A stretch of DNA of 61,497 nt from Opitutia bacterium (GCA_002730975.1 PCBO01000059.1:1-61497), one strand, 5' to 3'; counted from the first letter of the stretch, positions 26,662 to 36,527 are shown. The notes: a model not told the origin generated them from the letters alone. Translations and numbers: made by a program.

Positions 26662-27717
26662 ATGGCAAAGTATCCAGAAGGTCGCAGGCGTACAGTTTCC
26701 CCAAAACCAAAAGGCAAACGCTCCGGACTAGAAGACCCCAGTTGCTACCTGCTGAGAACCTTACTCGCCGCCAAACCTGACTACGTATCTGGCAGCGTGC
26801 TGGCTGAGCGATTGAAAATGACTAGAGTGGCGGTTTGGGGTCGTATCGACAAATTGCGTTCCCAAGGCCTCGAAATCGAAGCTGCCCGCAACCGCGGTTA
26901 TCGCCTGGAAGCCGAACCCGACTATTTTAATTCGCACCTTTTGGAAGCCTGGCTTAGGGAGAAAGAAGTAGTATGTCCGATCTCTGTGTTCGATTCCCTA
27001 GACAGTACAAACTCCGAGGCCGAGCGGCAACTCACTGGAGGCAGAAAGGAATCTTTTGCCGTCATTTCCAGTTCTCAGGAAAAAGGTCGTGGCAGATTGG
27101 GAAGAAAATGGCACAGCCCCGCCGTAGGAAACCTTTACCTTTCCGTCGCTTTTCGACCAGAGATGCCTGCCATGCGCCTGAGATTGCTGACACTGTGGTT
27201 GGGCACCCGGCTGTGCAACCATCTCCGCTCCTTATCCGGAATCGATCTTATGGTAAAGTGGCCAAACGATATCGTTGTGGATGGTCGTAAAATCGGAGGT
27301 ATGCTAACGGAGGCATCTATTGACCCCGAATGTGTTCGTACGCTGGTATTCGGGCTTGGATTGAATGTAAATGCAGCTCGAAATCATTTTCCAAAAGCTC
27401 TTAAGGAAACAGCCTCTTCACTTAAGTCGGAAGCAGGTGGAAACTTCCGTTTGCATGAATTAACGGCAGGGATAATCGGCGTCATTCTTAAAGGCTACAA
27501 GGAATGCCTCGAGAAACTCGACTCCAAAGTCCTCAAGAAATCATGGCAGCCACTGGATGCTCTTGCAGGCAAACAAGTGATCGCTCAATCTGGCAAGGAA
27601 AAGGTAAAGGGAAAGGCTTACGGAATAGATGAATCCGGAGCCTTGCTGATTAAGCTAAGAAACGGAAAAATTCGATCTCACTTTTCAGGAGATGTGACCT
27701 TAAATACAAAAAGATGA
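26662..27717 (+). CDS. birA: Biotin-[acetyl-CoA carboxylase] ligase / biotin repressor-like
   Basis: BirA with an N-terminal winged helix and a ligase core. The HTH part (about 30-90: SGSVLAERLKMTRVAVWGRIDKL) has the BirA pattern, then SLDSTNSEA, the biotinoyl-AMP loop GRGRLGRKWHSP, LYLSVAF, KWPNDI and KIGGML. The C-terminal SH3-like domain ends with GALLIKLRNGK. 351 residues. With the HTH it may repress biotin genes as well as charge the biotin carrier; accB, its likely substrate, lies about 9 kb downstream. It overlaps coaX by 4 bp (ATGA). A basic stretch (GRRRTVSPKPKGKR) precedes the HTH. Confidence 0.93.
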   Translation: MAKYPEGRRRTVSPKPKGKRSGLEDPSCYLLRTLLAAKPDYVSGSVLAERLKMTRVAVWGRIDKLRSQGLEIEAARNRGYRLEAEPDYFNSHLLEAWLREKEVVCPISVFDSLDSTNSEAERQLTGGRKESFAVISSSQEKGRGRLGRKWHSPAVGNLYLSVAFRPEMPAMRLRLLTLWLGTRLCNHLRSLSGIDLMVKWPNDIVVDGRKIGGMLTEASIDPECVRTLVFGLGLNVNAARNHFPKALKETASSLKSEAGGNFRLHELTAGIIGVILKGYKECLEKLDSKVLKKSWQPLDALAGKQVIAQSGKEKVKGKAYGIDESGALLIKLRNGKIRSHFSGDVTLNTKR

Positions 27718-28481
27718 CAATTAGCAAAGAGAGCGTACTGTGCGTCGACATCGGGAACACCAATTTACGTTTTGGCCTGGTTTCCGGAACGAGGGTGGAG
27801 GGCTCCCAGACTATATTAACGGAGGACTTAATCGGGAATCCGGAAGAATTCATCCGTTCGTTACCCCGCGAAGTGAAGGCAACCGCTTTTTGCTCCGTTG
27901 TGCCTGCCGCGGACAAAATCGTTCATAATGCCTTACAGGCCATAACTCCAAATCCGTTTCGACTCACTCACGAAAATTGCGGTGACCTATCGATTAGCTA
28001 CCCAGCCCCTGAACGAGTAGGGCAAGACAGACTGGCCAATTCTCTTGCGGCGCAAAAACTTTATGGAACTCCGGCAATCGTCATAGACGTTGGAACTGCA
28101 GCTACCTTCGATATTGTAAGTTCTAGCGGCGGTTATGAAGGGGGAGTCATTGTACCTGGACCTAAAGTCTTCATCGATTGTCTTACCGAAAGAACGGCTC
28201 TTCTTCCGAAAGTCACTCTACCTGAAACACCACTCGCTGAAGCTATTGGGCGCAGTACCTCGGAAGCAATGGCCTTAGGGCTCGTTCACGGATTCCCCGC
28301 AATGATCGAAGGTGTCCTAGAAAAAGTAAGGTGTTCCTTGAGTAGTATCGAAGATGAAGACAATAAAGTCATTCTCACAGGCGGTGGTGCTTTTAGAGTG
28401 GGAGAAATCGCAAAAATACATGACCTCGACCTTACGTTGAAGGGAATAGCCTTGGCCTTTCAATTTCAACATTCGAAATGA
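27714..28481 (+). CDS. coaX: Type III pantothenate kinase
   Basis: ASKHA-fold kinase phosphorylating pantothenate, the first step of CoA synthesis, not feedback-inhibited by CoA in known members. DIGNTNLRFGL binds phosphate at residues 11-21; DVGTAATFD, GGVIVPG and ILTGGGA are the remaining family blocks. 255 residues. Starts within the ATGA overlap with birA (BirA and CoaX are neighbours or fusions in several bacteria) and overlaps the ABC ATPase gene by 4 bp. Confidence 0.94.
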   Translation: MTISKESVLCVDIGNTNLRFGLVSGTRVEGSQTILTEDLIGNPEEFIRSLPREVKATAFCSVVPAADKIVHNALQAITPNPFRLTHENCGDLSISYPAPERVGQDRLANSLAAQKLYGTPAIVIDVGTAATFDIVSSSGGYEGGVIVPGPKVFIDCLTERTALLPKVTLPETPLAEAIGRSTSEAMALGLVHGFPAMIEGVLEKVRCSLSSIEDEDNKVILTGGGAFRVGEIAKIHDLDLTLKGIALAFQFQHSK

Positions 28482-29542
28482 GCGAGGAAAGAAAGGTTTC
28501 CAAGAACGTCATCGAGGTAACCGACCTCAGGAAGGCCTATGGACGAGTAAAGGCTTTGTCGGGGCTCACTTTTTCTGTGGCAAAAGGTGAAATCGTTGGG
28601 TTTCTCGGACCTAATGGAGCTGGAAAAAGCACGACGATGCGCATCCTCTGCGGTATGACTGGGGCAGACTCGGGAGAAGCTCAAGTGTGCGGAGTTGACT
28701 TAGCAGAGGAAGAAGGCGAAGTCCGTAAACATATTGGCTACCTTCCCGAAAACAACCCGTTGCCCGAGGACTTGCGTGTTTCCGAATACCTAAAGTTCCG
28801 CGGGCGGCTCAAAGGATTGTCGGGAGGACGTTTGCGCGAACGGCTCGAAGCAACCTTAAACCTATGCGATCTGCGTCGATCGGCATCGGAAAGACTTATT
28901 GGAAACCTATCGAAAGGGTATAGACAACGAGTGGGCATCGCCGAAGCGCTTTTGGACGAGCCAAAATTATTGATTTTAGATGAACCTACAATTGGGCTCG
29001 ATCCGCGACAGACAGGAATTGTCAGAAGGCTTTTAGACAGGTTGCGTGGAGAAACATCCTTTCTGCTATCCAGTCATGTTCTCTCGGAGGTAGAAGCTAG
29101 TTGTGATCGGATGTTGATTCTAAACAGAGGTCGCATAGTGGCGGAAGGAACTCTGCAGGAACTACAAGCGGAATATCTGGATAATACTGTTTTTGAAGTT
29201 GTGGCCGAAGGGGAACGTTCAGTCATCGAAAAAATAGCGCAAGAAGTTGATCCATTGTGCGTGTTGACCGCAGAAAATCCAACAGACGCTACAAGAAGAA
29301 AACGTTTTTCTTTTTCTACCCCATCCGGCGAATCCTCTGCAGAAAGTATATTGAAGGCGTTAGTGGCTCAAAGCGCAACACGAACCCGTGAATTCACAAT
29401 CGCACGTCCTGACTTGGAATCGATTTTTCTAAAAGCCACTAAACGAAGTTGGGAACAAACGGATTCATCTCGAGATAACTTAAGAGAAGTTTCTGCAACC
29501 CTTCAACCTGAAGAAGAAGAGGAGGAGGAGGGAGCGCAGTGA
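28478..29542 (+). CDS. gldA: ABC transporter ATP-binding protein, GldA-like
   Basis: ATPase of an ABC-2-type exporter. Walker A GPNGAGKST near residue 45, signature NLSKGYRQR, Walker B LLILDEPTIGLD and the H-loop SSHVLSEVE are intact. After the nucleotide-binding domain a C-terminal domain of about 110 residues ends in an acidic tail (EEEEEEEG). Together with the next three genes it forms the GldA-GldF-GldG-DUF4340 arrangement. In Bacteroidota GldAFG is needed for gliding; in other phyla the same set has no proven substrate, and no other gliding genes are present here. Overlaps coaX and the permease by 4 bp each. Confidence 0.9.
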   Translation: MSEERKVSKNVIEVTDLRKAYGRVKALSGLTFSVAKGEIVGFLGPNGAGKSTTMRILCGMTGADSGEAQVCGVDLAEEEGEVRKHIGYLPENNPLPEDLRVSEYLKFRGRLKGLSGGRLRERLEATLNLCDLRRSASERLIGNLSKGYRQRVGIAEALLDEPKLLILDEPTIGLDPRQTGIVRRLLDRLRGETSFLLSSHVLSEVEASCDRMLILNRGRIVAEGTLQELQAEYLDNTVFEVVAEGERSVIEKIAQEVDPLCVLTAENPTDATRRKRFSFSTPSGESSAESILKALVAQSATRTREFTIARPDLESIFLKATKRSWEQTDSSRDNLREVSATLQPEEEEEEEGAQ

Positions 29543-30318
29543 AGAGTTTCTCAGTTATTCTTCGTCGAGAAGTTTTTGGACTCTTCATTTCGCCCGCTAC
29601 ATATGTCGCCGCTTTTTACTTTCTAACGCTCTTAGGATTAGGATTCAGGTTTTTCCTCGAGAGCTTTGCCCGAACCGATTGGCTTTTGCCTCCTTTGGCA
29701 TCTTTAGTAGTTGCCTTGATTTTCGGCTCTCCTGCACTTATACCCTTTCTCACAATGAGAAGTTTGGCTGAGGAACGCCGACTGGGAACACTTGAAACTT
29801 TGTTGGTTGCCCCCATTTCCGTTACGGTTGTCGTGTTGGGGAAATGGTTTGCATCGTATATTTACTTTATCTTAATATGTCTTTCCGCTTTGGGTTTTCC
29901 TTGCATGGCAGTTTGGCTTTTCCCGGAAGAAACCATCGACCTCCGACTACTTGAACCAGCTCAATTGATCGGCGGTGGAATATACCTTTTAGCAGCAGGT
30001 TCCGCATTTACGGCAATTGGTATTTTCGCCAGTTCGGTAACTAGAAACCAAATGGTCGCAGGAATGCTTAGCTTTACTTTACTAACGCTTCACTTAGCTC
30101 TAATGGCGTACTACCATGGAGAAATGCCGACCGATACAATGGGTATCGCCGCGGCAAATGTTTTGAGAGATTCTCTTGGTTCCCTAACTACGGGACTAGA
30201 TAGACTAGAACACTTCGTAGTTGGAATCATCGACATCGCAACTCTTTTGCACTATTTTGTGACAACCTGTCTATTTCTAGGTTTCGCCATTCTTGCCACG
30301 ACACGTTTAAACGATTGA
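29539..30318 (+). CDS. gldF: ABC-2 permease, GldF-like
   Basis: Integral membrane subunit with about six hydrophobic helices. The opening RREVFGLFISPATYVA and the block PFLTMRSLAEERRLGTLETLLVAP are typical of GldF-type ABC-2 permeases. 259 residues. GTG start in a GTGA overlap with the ATPase gene; TTGA overlap with the next gene. It pairs with the GldA-like ATPase, but the exported substrate is unknown. Confidence 0.88.
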   Translation: MKSFSVILRREVFGLFISPATYVAAFYFLTLLGLGFRFFLESFARTDWLLPPLASLVVALIFGSPALIPFLTMRSLAEERRLGTLETLLVAPISVTVVVLGKWFASYIYFILICLSALGFPCMAVWLFPEETIDLRLLEPAQLIGGGIYLLAAGSAFTAIGIFASSVTRNQMVAGMLSFTLLTLHLALMAYYHGEMPTDTMGIAAANVLRDSLGSLTTGLDRLEHFVVGIIDIATLLHYFVTTCLFLGFAILATTRLND

Positions 30319-31949
30319 GGACAATGGATTTTTGCAATGCAGCGCGCAGTCGTAAATTACATCGATGGACCATAGTCATCCTTTTAATTAGCCTAGCTCT
30401 AGGGCTAAATCAACTTGCATCGAGAATAGACTTGAACTTTGATCTGACTAAGGAAGGTAGGTACACGCTATCGCAAGAAACCTTAGCGTGGTTGGCCAAG
30501 CTCGAAAAACCTGTGGACATCATCATCACTATTCGAGAATCGAACAACCAGCCAAAAATAATACAACGCCTATTATTAGATTTAGATCTATTGTTGGACG
30601 CCTTCGAAAGAGCTCCATCCTCTTTCCCCATCCACATTCATCGAGTAGACGTAAACGCACGCAAAGCCCAAAAGACTTTGATCGAAAAGTACAATTTGGC
30701 AGAGCCTAATCTTATCCTCGTCGCAGCTCAAGGTGACGTAGATGTGGAAAAAGCAATATTATTTCGGTTTGAAGATCAGCCCGCGACAGATACATCTGAC
30801 CCGAAGGAAGCTTTTCGCTCCCGCGATTCGAAGGCTCGAGATGCGGTCTTCGACTCAGGACTTTACGACGAGTGGGTAGACAACAATCGTAATGTCCCCG
30901 AACCCACAAAGTTTCGCGGTGAAGAAGTTATTCTTCGCTCCTTGCTTGGAGTTACTCGAGTTCGTAGAGGACCTAATGTAGTCTACTTTACGAGAGGGCA
31001 CGGCGAGAGTAGTCCAAGTGATGCAAACCGCGACCATGGATTCTCCGAAATGCAAAAGTTCTTAGAAAGCAGAAATCTGGAAGTGAATGCTCTGGCACCC
31101 GACCCCAATAATCGTATTCCAGAAGATGCCGCTCTTGTCGTGGTGAGTTCTCCACAAGTACCTTTCCGGGCACAAGAAGTGGCTAGACTTCGAACTTTTC
31201 TTTCCGAACGGCAAGGCAGCCTAATGTTGTTACTCGACCCCATCGCCAACCTATCTCTAGACTCACCACCTGCCTTTGGTTTTCGTCCCTTACTGAAGGA
31301 ATGGGGATTACGTTGTCACGACATGCTTGTTCACGACCCCGATCTTTCAAAATTCGATGTCTTCTCTGGCGACTACTCGCTCCGCACTTATTCGCGGGAT
31401 GAAGGACATCCTGTGGTAAAACCACTTATCCGGCATGGATTACCTATCTATGCCGGTAAATGTCGCCCGGTTGAACGAGAAAACGCCCCCCCCGAACAAA
31501 TAGATGCGACCGAGTTAATCTACTCCTCTCGAACTTCTTGGGGAATAAGTGACTGGCGCTCCCAACAACCTCCTGACATTCGAAACGATTTGCTGGACAT
31601 CACCGGACCAGTACCAGTTGCAAGCTTGTCTGAAAAAAAACTGAGACCCAGGCATGAGGTTAAAATAAAAGGTGGAAAAGTAGCGGTAGTGGGAAGTTCG
31701 CAAATCTTCGCAAATCGCATCCTTAGATCAAACGCCGGAAACCGTACCCTTCTTCGCAATCTCGTTCATTGGTTTCTAGACGAAAGTGAAATGCTGGACA
31801 TACCGCCGAAAGAGATAATAAATTATAGTATCAAAATCAACGAACAACAGTTCAGAGAGCTCCTTTACTCTACAGCATATGTTCCCAGTATAGTTGGCTT
31901 GTTAGGCTTGTTCGTTTATTGGCTTCGTAAAGACATCTTAGTATCATGA
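30315..31949 (+). CDS. gldG: GldG-like ABC-associated membrane protein
   Basis: Extracytoplasmic auxiliary subunit of the GldAF transporter family. One membrane helix at about 17-36 precedes a large periplasmic part with DLTKEGRYTLS, FTRGHGE (the conserved GHGE of the family), LRTFLSERQGSLMLLLDP and VAVVGSSQIFAN; a second helix closes the protein at about 518-540. 544 residues. Start chosen as TTG at 30315 because neighbours use 4-bp overlaps; the ATG at 30324 is an alternative. A C8 run lies at 31486-31493. Confidence 0.85.
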   Translation: MRTMDFCNAARSRKLHRWTIVILLISLALGLNQLASRIDLNFDLTKEGRYTLSQETLAWLAKLEKPVDIIITIRESNNQPKIIQRLLLDLDLLLDAFERAPSSFPIHIHRVDVNARKAQKTLIEKYNLAEPNLILVAAQGDVDVEKAILFRFEDQPATDTSDPKEAFRSRDSKARDAVFDSGLYDEWVDNNRNVPEPTKFRGEEVILRSLLGVTRVRRGPNVVYFTRGHGESSPSDANRDHGFSEMQKFLESRNLEVNALAPDPNNRIPEDAALVVVSSPQVPFRAQEVARLRTFLSERQGSLMLLLDPIANLSLDSPPAFGFRPLLKEWGLRCHDMLVHDPDLSKFDVFSGDYSLRTYSRDEGHPVVKPLIRHGLPIYAGKCRPVERENAPPEQIDATELIYSSRTSWGISDWRSQQPPDIRNDLLDITGPVPVASLSEKKLRPRHEVKIKGGKVAVVGSSQIFANRILRSNAGNRTLLRNLVHWFLDESEMLDIPPKEIINYSIKINEQQFRELLYSTAYVPSIVGLLGLFVYWLRKDILVS

Positions 31950-33754
31950 AGCGATCGACTTTACTGTTAATAGTTTTAAACGTGGTCACATTTTTTGGAA
32001 TTTACCAATTGACGAACAAAGACGAAAGCTCCCCAATCACCCCAACGGTCGCACTGATCGAACGACTAGGAGATCCGGATAAAATAACTATAGGGAGAGG
32101 ATTCCCTGTCAATACTTCGATAACTCTCGCGAAAGAAGAAGGTGTTTGGAATATCCAAACGCCCATGAAATGGAAAGCTGACGAGTTTGCCACTTCGAAA
32201 CTTATCGGCAGGCTGCGGCATATAGAAGCCCGCAGACTGTTCAGCCTCGAGGAAATTAAAGAGAAAGGAGAAAGCCTTTCGGATTATGGACTGGATCGTT
32301 CAGCCCTTGCCATCACGGTTGAATCAAAGTCAGGAAAAGTCACACTCTCGTTCGGTTCACCTACTCGTGATGCTCGAGAACACTATGTCATGCCTAATTT
32401 TCATAAAAGTGAAAAAATAGAAATTTGGGCGGTTAACACATCTCTATGGGAAACTGCCAATATTTCGGTCGCCGAATGGATGGAGCGTGAATTCCTAAAC
32501 TTCCCAATATACGATGTACGTGCATTCGGGATTCGCATCAAACGAGGAGACACTTTCGTTAAAACTCGAATCATGAGAGAAACATCGGGTGCATGGAATA
32601 TCACGTCCCCCATACAAACCCCTGCAGACACAGACACTGTTCGACTATTCTTAAACCAGCTCATCTCTGCAAAAGCCGTCCGTTTCGTGACAAATCCAGC
32701 AGAGGTAAAAAGCCTTTCATCTCGGTTGGAGTCCCCGACCTTCCGGATACACTTAGAAGGCAGTTCAAAAGGAAAGTCGGTAGTTATAGGAGAAGCCATT
32801 GATGATGGAAACGGCGCAAAATTGCGTCCAGCTCAGGTCGAAGGAGAGTCGGCCATGTTTATTGTAAACGAGTCCTTCGTGTCCCTTCTGGCTAACGTAC
32901 AAGGCAGGCTCAGAAATCGTCGACTTCTGTCCCTGGACTCTAAATCGATCGGCACCATAGAAATTCATGATTCAAACCTAAGACTTTCACTTCATAAACT
33001 TGAGGACGGTCGCTGGGAAGTTATACTGCTAGATGATGAAGGAGAAGTATCCACCAGACCAGGCGACATTGAAACAATCGATGATTTCCTCTATAAATTG
33101 CTCTCGCTCGAAGCAATTTCCTTTGTAAGTGACGCTCCTTCCGAGGAAGACCTCAAGGGATATGGCTTCGATCAACCCCGACATTCCGTCACGCTAACGA
33201 CGAAGGAAGGAGAAACTTTAGCTTTACGGATCGGGCACCATGCCGACGGATCGTCTGGTTGGTATTCTCGCCGAGACGACGCACCCTTTGTTTTCACCGC
33301 TGACGAAACTGTCCCGATCCTCTTGGCTCCCTCCCCGCTCCGCTTTCGCAAACGACTACTTGAGCGCCTTCCTCAAGCCGTTGACATTCAGAAGATTCGC
33401 TTAATGCTTGTTGACGGTAACAACACGGAAATTTCTCTCGATGCCAATCAAACCAAGAATCTTGAAAATTTCGTAAGAAACTTCAGAGCTCGAGAAATAA
33501 TTAGCGAAGAGTATTTGCCAGATGGTATCCAACTGCGAGGCCAAAAAGTTCCTTGGCGTTACGAATTACAATCCGACCTTGCTTTACCTGGCGGGGAGGG
33601 AGAAGAAAACGAAACTCGCGTTTATCGGTTCACCAATCGTCTAGGAGGGCAGACTTGGGGAGGAGGTTCGCCATCTGCCAACCTTACATTTCTTATACCT
33701 ATTGGACTAATGGATCTTCTTTCGGAAATACTTCCTGTCGACTCAAATCCATGA
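31946..33754 (+). CDS. DUF4340 domain protein
   Basis: Membrane-anchored periplasmic protein with an N-terminal helix (LLLIVLNVVTFFGIYQL, about 5-22). Repeated DUF4340-like units are visible: VWNIQTPMKWKADEF / LSDYGLD, then AWNITSPIQTPADTDTVRLFLNQL, then WEVILLDDEGEVST / LKGYGFDQP, each with a 'W..i.tP...a.' strand and a 'L..yGld' turn. 602 residues. Genes of this kind regularly follow gldG-like genes, so it is probably part of the same transport complex. ATGA overlap with gldG. The biochemical role is unknown. Confidence 0.85.
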   Translation: MKRSTLLLIVLNVVTFFGIYQLTNKDESSPITPTVALIERLGDPDKITIGRGFPVNTSITLAKEEGVWNIQTPMKWKADEFATSKLIGRLRHIEARRLFSLEEIKEKGESLSDYGLDRSALAITVESKSGKVTLSFGSPTRDAREHYVMPNFHKSEKIEIWAVNTSLWETANISVAEWMEREFLNFPIYDVRAFGIRIKRGDTFVKTRIMRETSGAWNITSPIQTPADTDTVRLFLNQLISAKAVRFVTNPAEVKSLSSRLESPTFRIHLEGSSKGKSVVIGEAIDDGNGAKLRPAQVEGESAMFIVNESFVSLLANVQGRLRNRRLLSLDSKSIGTIEIHDSNLRLSLHKLEDGRWEVILLDDEGEVSTRPGDIETIDDFLYKLLSLEAISFVSDAPSEEDLKGYGFDQPRHSVTLTTKEGETLALRIGHHADGSSGWYSRRDDAPFVFTADETVPILLAPSPLRFRKRLLERLPQAVDIQKIRLMLVDGNNTEISLDANQTKNLENFVRNFRAREIISEEYLPDGIQLRGQKVPWRYELQSDLALPGGEGEENETRVYRFTNRLGGQTWGGGSPSANLTFLIPIGLMDLLSEILPVDSNP

Positions 33755-33803
33755 CCATTTTGGGTTACTCGCCCTAAGCAACCACGAGAAACTCCTGTAG
33801 AAC

Positions 33804-36527
33804 TTGAAAAGAAATCAAAGATGGGGAAGTTGCTCGAGAAAGTTCCTTCTCGCAAGCCTTGTATTACAGATTCTGTTTTTTTTGGCTTTGGAAATTCGCT
33901 TTCCAGTCCCTGCATTTTGGATTCAGGAAATAAACAAAGCTACTTTACAAAAGGGATTAGTCATCGAGGTAGAGGAGGCAACCTTCACTCTTAAGGGAAA
34001 CATTGGAATTAGGAACGCAAGATTGAAAGCTACTGCAGAAGATCTACCATCTCTCTGCTTCATTCGAAAGTTGGAGGCTAACGTCAAACTAGGTCCTTTG
34101 CTTCTGGGGAATTTAGAACCAACTGATGTCAGTATAGAAGACGCTTGGTGCTTCGCGACGGGGCAAGGGAGAGACTCTACTCTGGAAAATGTTTCGGGTA
34201 AATTACATTTTCGCGAAGAAATCATAAGGTTTGCTTTTGAAGGTCGGGGACTATCTTCAAAACTGGATTTTCGCGGTTTATGGAATACTGAAATGGCATT
34301 TTCAAAAAGAAGAGTTCATCGGAAACATACCCCTATGCTTCTAAAGCAGGATTTTTGGGAAATGTATTGGCAAGCAATAAAGCGGAGCCAAAAAGTAAAA
34401 ACTCTTCTAGCGAAAGCCGAACAACCAATTATAGGTATACATATGACGGTTGAAGATCAATGCCGCATCCGCATTCTAGCCGAAAGCGGTGCAATCAAAC
34501 TGGGATTTCATCAATTGGAATCGGTACACTGCGCATCCAATACAGAAATAACCAAACTCAAGGAAATAGAATGTTCCTTATTACTCGCTGCAAGCAAGCT
34601 ATATTTGGAAAAAAATAGTGAAAAAATCGAGATTGGGCAAATTAGGTCTCGAGTAAATGGATTTAAATGTAGTCCACAAGAAATAACTAAACTACCTAAA
34701 ATAGATGCTAGGTTGGAAGGACTGTCGTTCTCCGGTAGATTTAATGGAAGACTCCCTCCTATTCATCTTGAAGCCTCACCAATAGGTGAAAATCGATTTG
34801 ACCTTTTCGCGGCAACGGGGACCGGTGAATCAAAGATCATCTTCTCGGGAGCATCCAAACCTTGGAGCACGAATGCAGAAGGGTTACTGACCATTTCAAT
34901 TCGACCTGAAGATTTTTCTTCTTCGACCGTCGAGCGATGGGCAAAAAAACACATTCTTCTCACTCCAAACCCAATCACAGCAACGATTGGACCGATGCGA
35001 CTTCAAGATGGGAATTTCTCAGGCTCAAAGTTCAGAGTGGCGGCCGAGAAATTAATCATAAGAAACTCACCTCCTGCAAGATACCGCATCCACGGAAAAA
35101 TAAACCCAGACGGGTCTGTACTCGCTCACGACATTTATGGTAAATTCAAACACTCCGAAGCTAGAGGTTCCTTTCAACAGAACTGGTCCAATCTTGATTT
35201 TCGATTCCTCCTTCAGGGGCGTTCTATGCCAACCGAACTCAATCCATGGTTAAGGGAGTGGTGGGATGTCATCTGGCAAGATTTCGTTTGGAGTAAGGAT
35301 ATTCCTTACGGAGACTTTGACATAAACGGGCAATGGTTAAACAAGCAAAAGAGAACAAAGGCTTATGGTACAGTTGAAGTATCCAACATCAACTACAGAG
35401 GTCTTCCGTTGCGAAAAGGTTCGCTTAAAGTAATCGTCGATGAAAAGAAGACCAGAATCACGGAAATTAATCTCTTCCCGCCGGAAGGGAAGATTACAGG
35501 TGATTTATCCTTCCCTCGCTCCTCATCGAATCAGTCACTGCTTCTCGGTTTCGACCTGAATGCAGATATGAATCCTACGCATTGCCAAAGAGCTTTCGGA
35601 TCAATTGCAGAAAAAGTACTCGTACGCTTCGAAACAAATTCAACAATAACAGCCCAAGCTAAAGGCCAAGTGCTTCTTGCAAACGAGGAAAGCAAAGGCG
35701 ACAATGAAGACTTGACGGATTTTCACATTCAAGCGGCTGCACACAATCCTATACGCTTTTCCGGTATGAAATTAGAATACCTTTCCTTGAATTTGCAATC
35801 AAGTGCATACCAAACTAATATCGAAAAACTCGATTTTGGGATTGCCGGCGGAAGGGGATCGGGAAGTCTTCGATTCCGTGAAGAAAATAACGGCAGCGAA
35901 TTGGACATAATTTTATCGATTCAAAAAGCAAACAGATCCGACTTTGTTGAGACGATGACTCTGTCAGATGCATTCTCGGAAGAAAAAAACTCTAGCCGAC
36001 AAGAGCTGCCCGATGAAATCAGAAGTGGTATTATGGATCTGTCCTTGGAGGCTTCGGGGCGAACCGATGAGATTTGGAGCTTCGAAGGAAATGGTTCACT
36101 TTTTATTAGTGACCCGACCCTTGGCCAAGTCCGAATATTTGGTTCGATAGCGGAACTCATGGGGCAAAACCCCTTGGGATCTGTTCGTTTCACCAAACTG
36201 GACACGCCATTTAATCTTAATGGCGAACGAGCTATCTTTTCCAATCTGAATCTATCGGGACCTACTTCTCTTCTGGTCGCGAATGGAGAAGTCAATCTCC
36301 CAAAAGGTCTACTTGATTTCGAGGCGCGCTTCCACCTTTTTGGTAACATACCCGTAGTAAGCAAGATCACACAATTAGCCGATCCATTATCAGCTCTCGG
36401 GAATATAAAAATCGGCGGTTCTTTTGACAATCCGTCATGGAAAGTCCAATTTCGCCCGGGGAAGGCTCCTCTAGAGGTTCTTTTTCCAAATGGATTACCT
36501 CCGCCAAGAAAGCGACAGAGAGACTAG
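33804..36527 (+). CDS. Large AsmA/TamB-like envelope protein
   Basis: A 907-residue protein with one N-terminal membrane helix (about 12-32) and a long, mostly beta-strand periplasmic body. The C-terminal 170 residues (DPTLGQVRIFGSIAELMG, FTKLDTPFNLNGERAIFSNLNLSGP, DFEARFHLFGNIP) resemble the AsmA C-terminal region. Such proteins are thought to form grooves for phospholipid movement between membranes. The start is a TTG at 33804, just after an in-frame stop, with no Shine-Dalgarno sequence, so the start is uncertain, though the helix follows at once. It sits 49 bp after the DUF4340 gene, perhaps on the same transcript. DUF3971-type proteins are the closest alternative label. Confidence 0.75.
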   Translation: MKRNQRWGSCSRKFLLASLVLQILFFLALEIRFPVPAFWIQEINKATLQKGLVIEVEEATFTLKGNIGIRNARLKATAEDLPSLCFIRKLEANVKLGPLLLGNLEPTDVSIEDAWCFATGQGRDSTLENVSGKLHFREEIIRFAFEGRGLSSKLDFRGLWNTEMAFSKRRVHRKHTPMLLKQDFWEMYWQAIKRSQKVKTLLAKAEQPIIGIHMTVEDQCRIRILAESGAIKLGFHQLESVHCASNTEITKLKEIECSLLLAASKLYLEKNSEKIEIGQIRSRVNGFKCSPQEITKLPKIDARLEGLSFSGRFNGRLPPIHLEASPIGENRFDLFAATGTGESKIIFSGASKPWSTNAEGLLTISIRPEDFSSSTVERWAKKHILLTPNPITATIGPMRLQDGNFSGSKFRVAAEKLIIRNSPPARYRIHGKINPDGSVLAHDIYGKFKHSEARGSFQQNWSNLDFRFLLQGRSMPTELNPWLREWWDVIWQDFVWSKDIPYGDFDINGQWLNKQKRTKAYGTVEVSNINYRGLPLRKGSLKVIVDEKKTRITEINLFPPEGKITGDLSFPRSSSNQSLLLGFDLNADMNPTHCQRAFGSIAEKVLVRFETNSTITAQAKGQVLLANEESKGDNEDLTDFHIQAAAHNPIRFSGMKLEYLSLNLQSSAYQTNIEKLDFGIAGGRGSGSLRFREENNGSELDIILSIQKANRSDFVETMTLSDAFSEEKNSSRQELPDEIRSGIMDLSLEASGRTDEIWSFEGNGSLFISDPTLGQVRIFGSIAELMGQNPLGSVRFTKLDTPFNLNGERAIFSNLNLSGPTSLLVANGEVNLPKGLLDFEARFHLFGNIPVVSKITQLADPLSALGNIKIGGSFDNPSWKVQFRPGKAPLEVLFPNGLPPPRKRQRD

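Noticed and set aside
28478-31949. GldAFG as evidence for gliding motility
   Set aside because: No other gld or spr genes are present, and GldAFG-like sets occur in non-gliding phyla.
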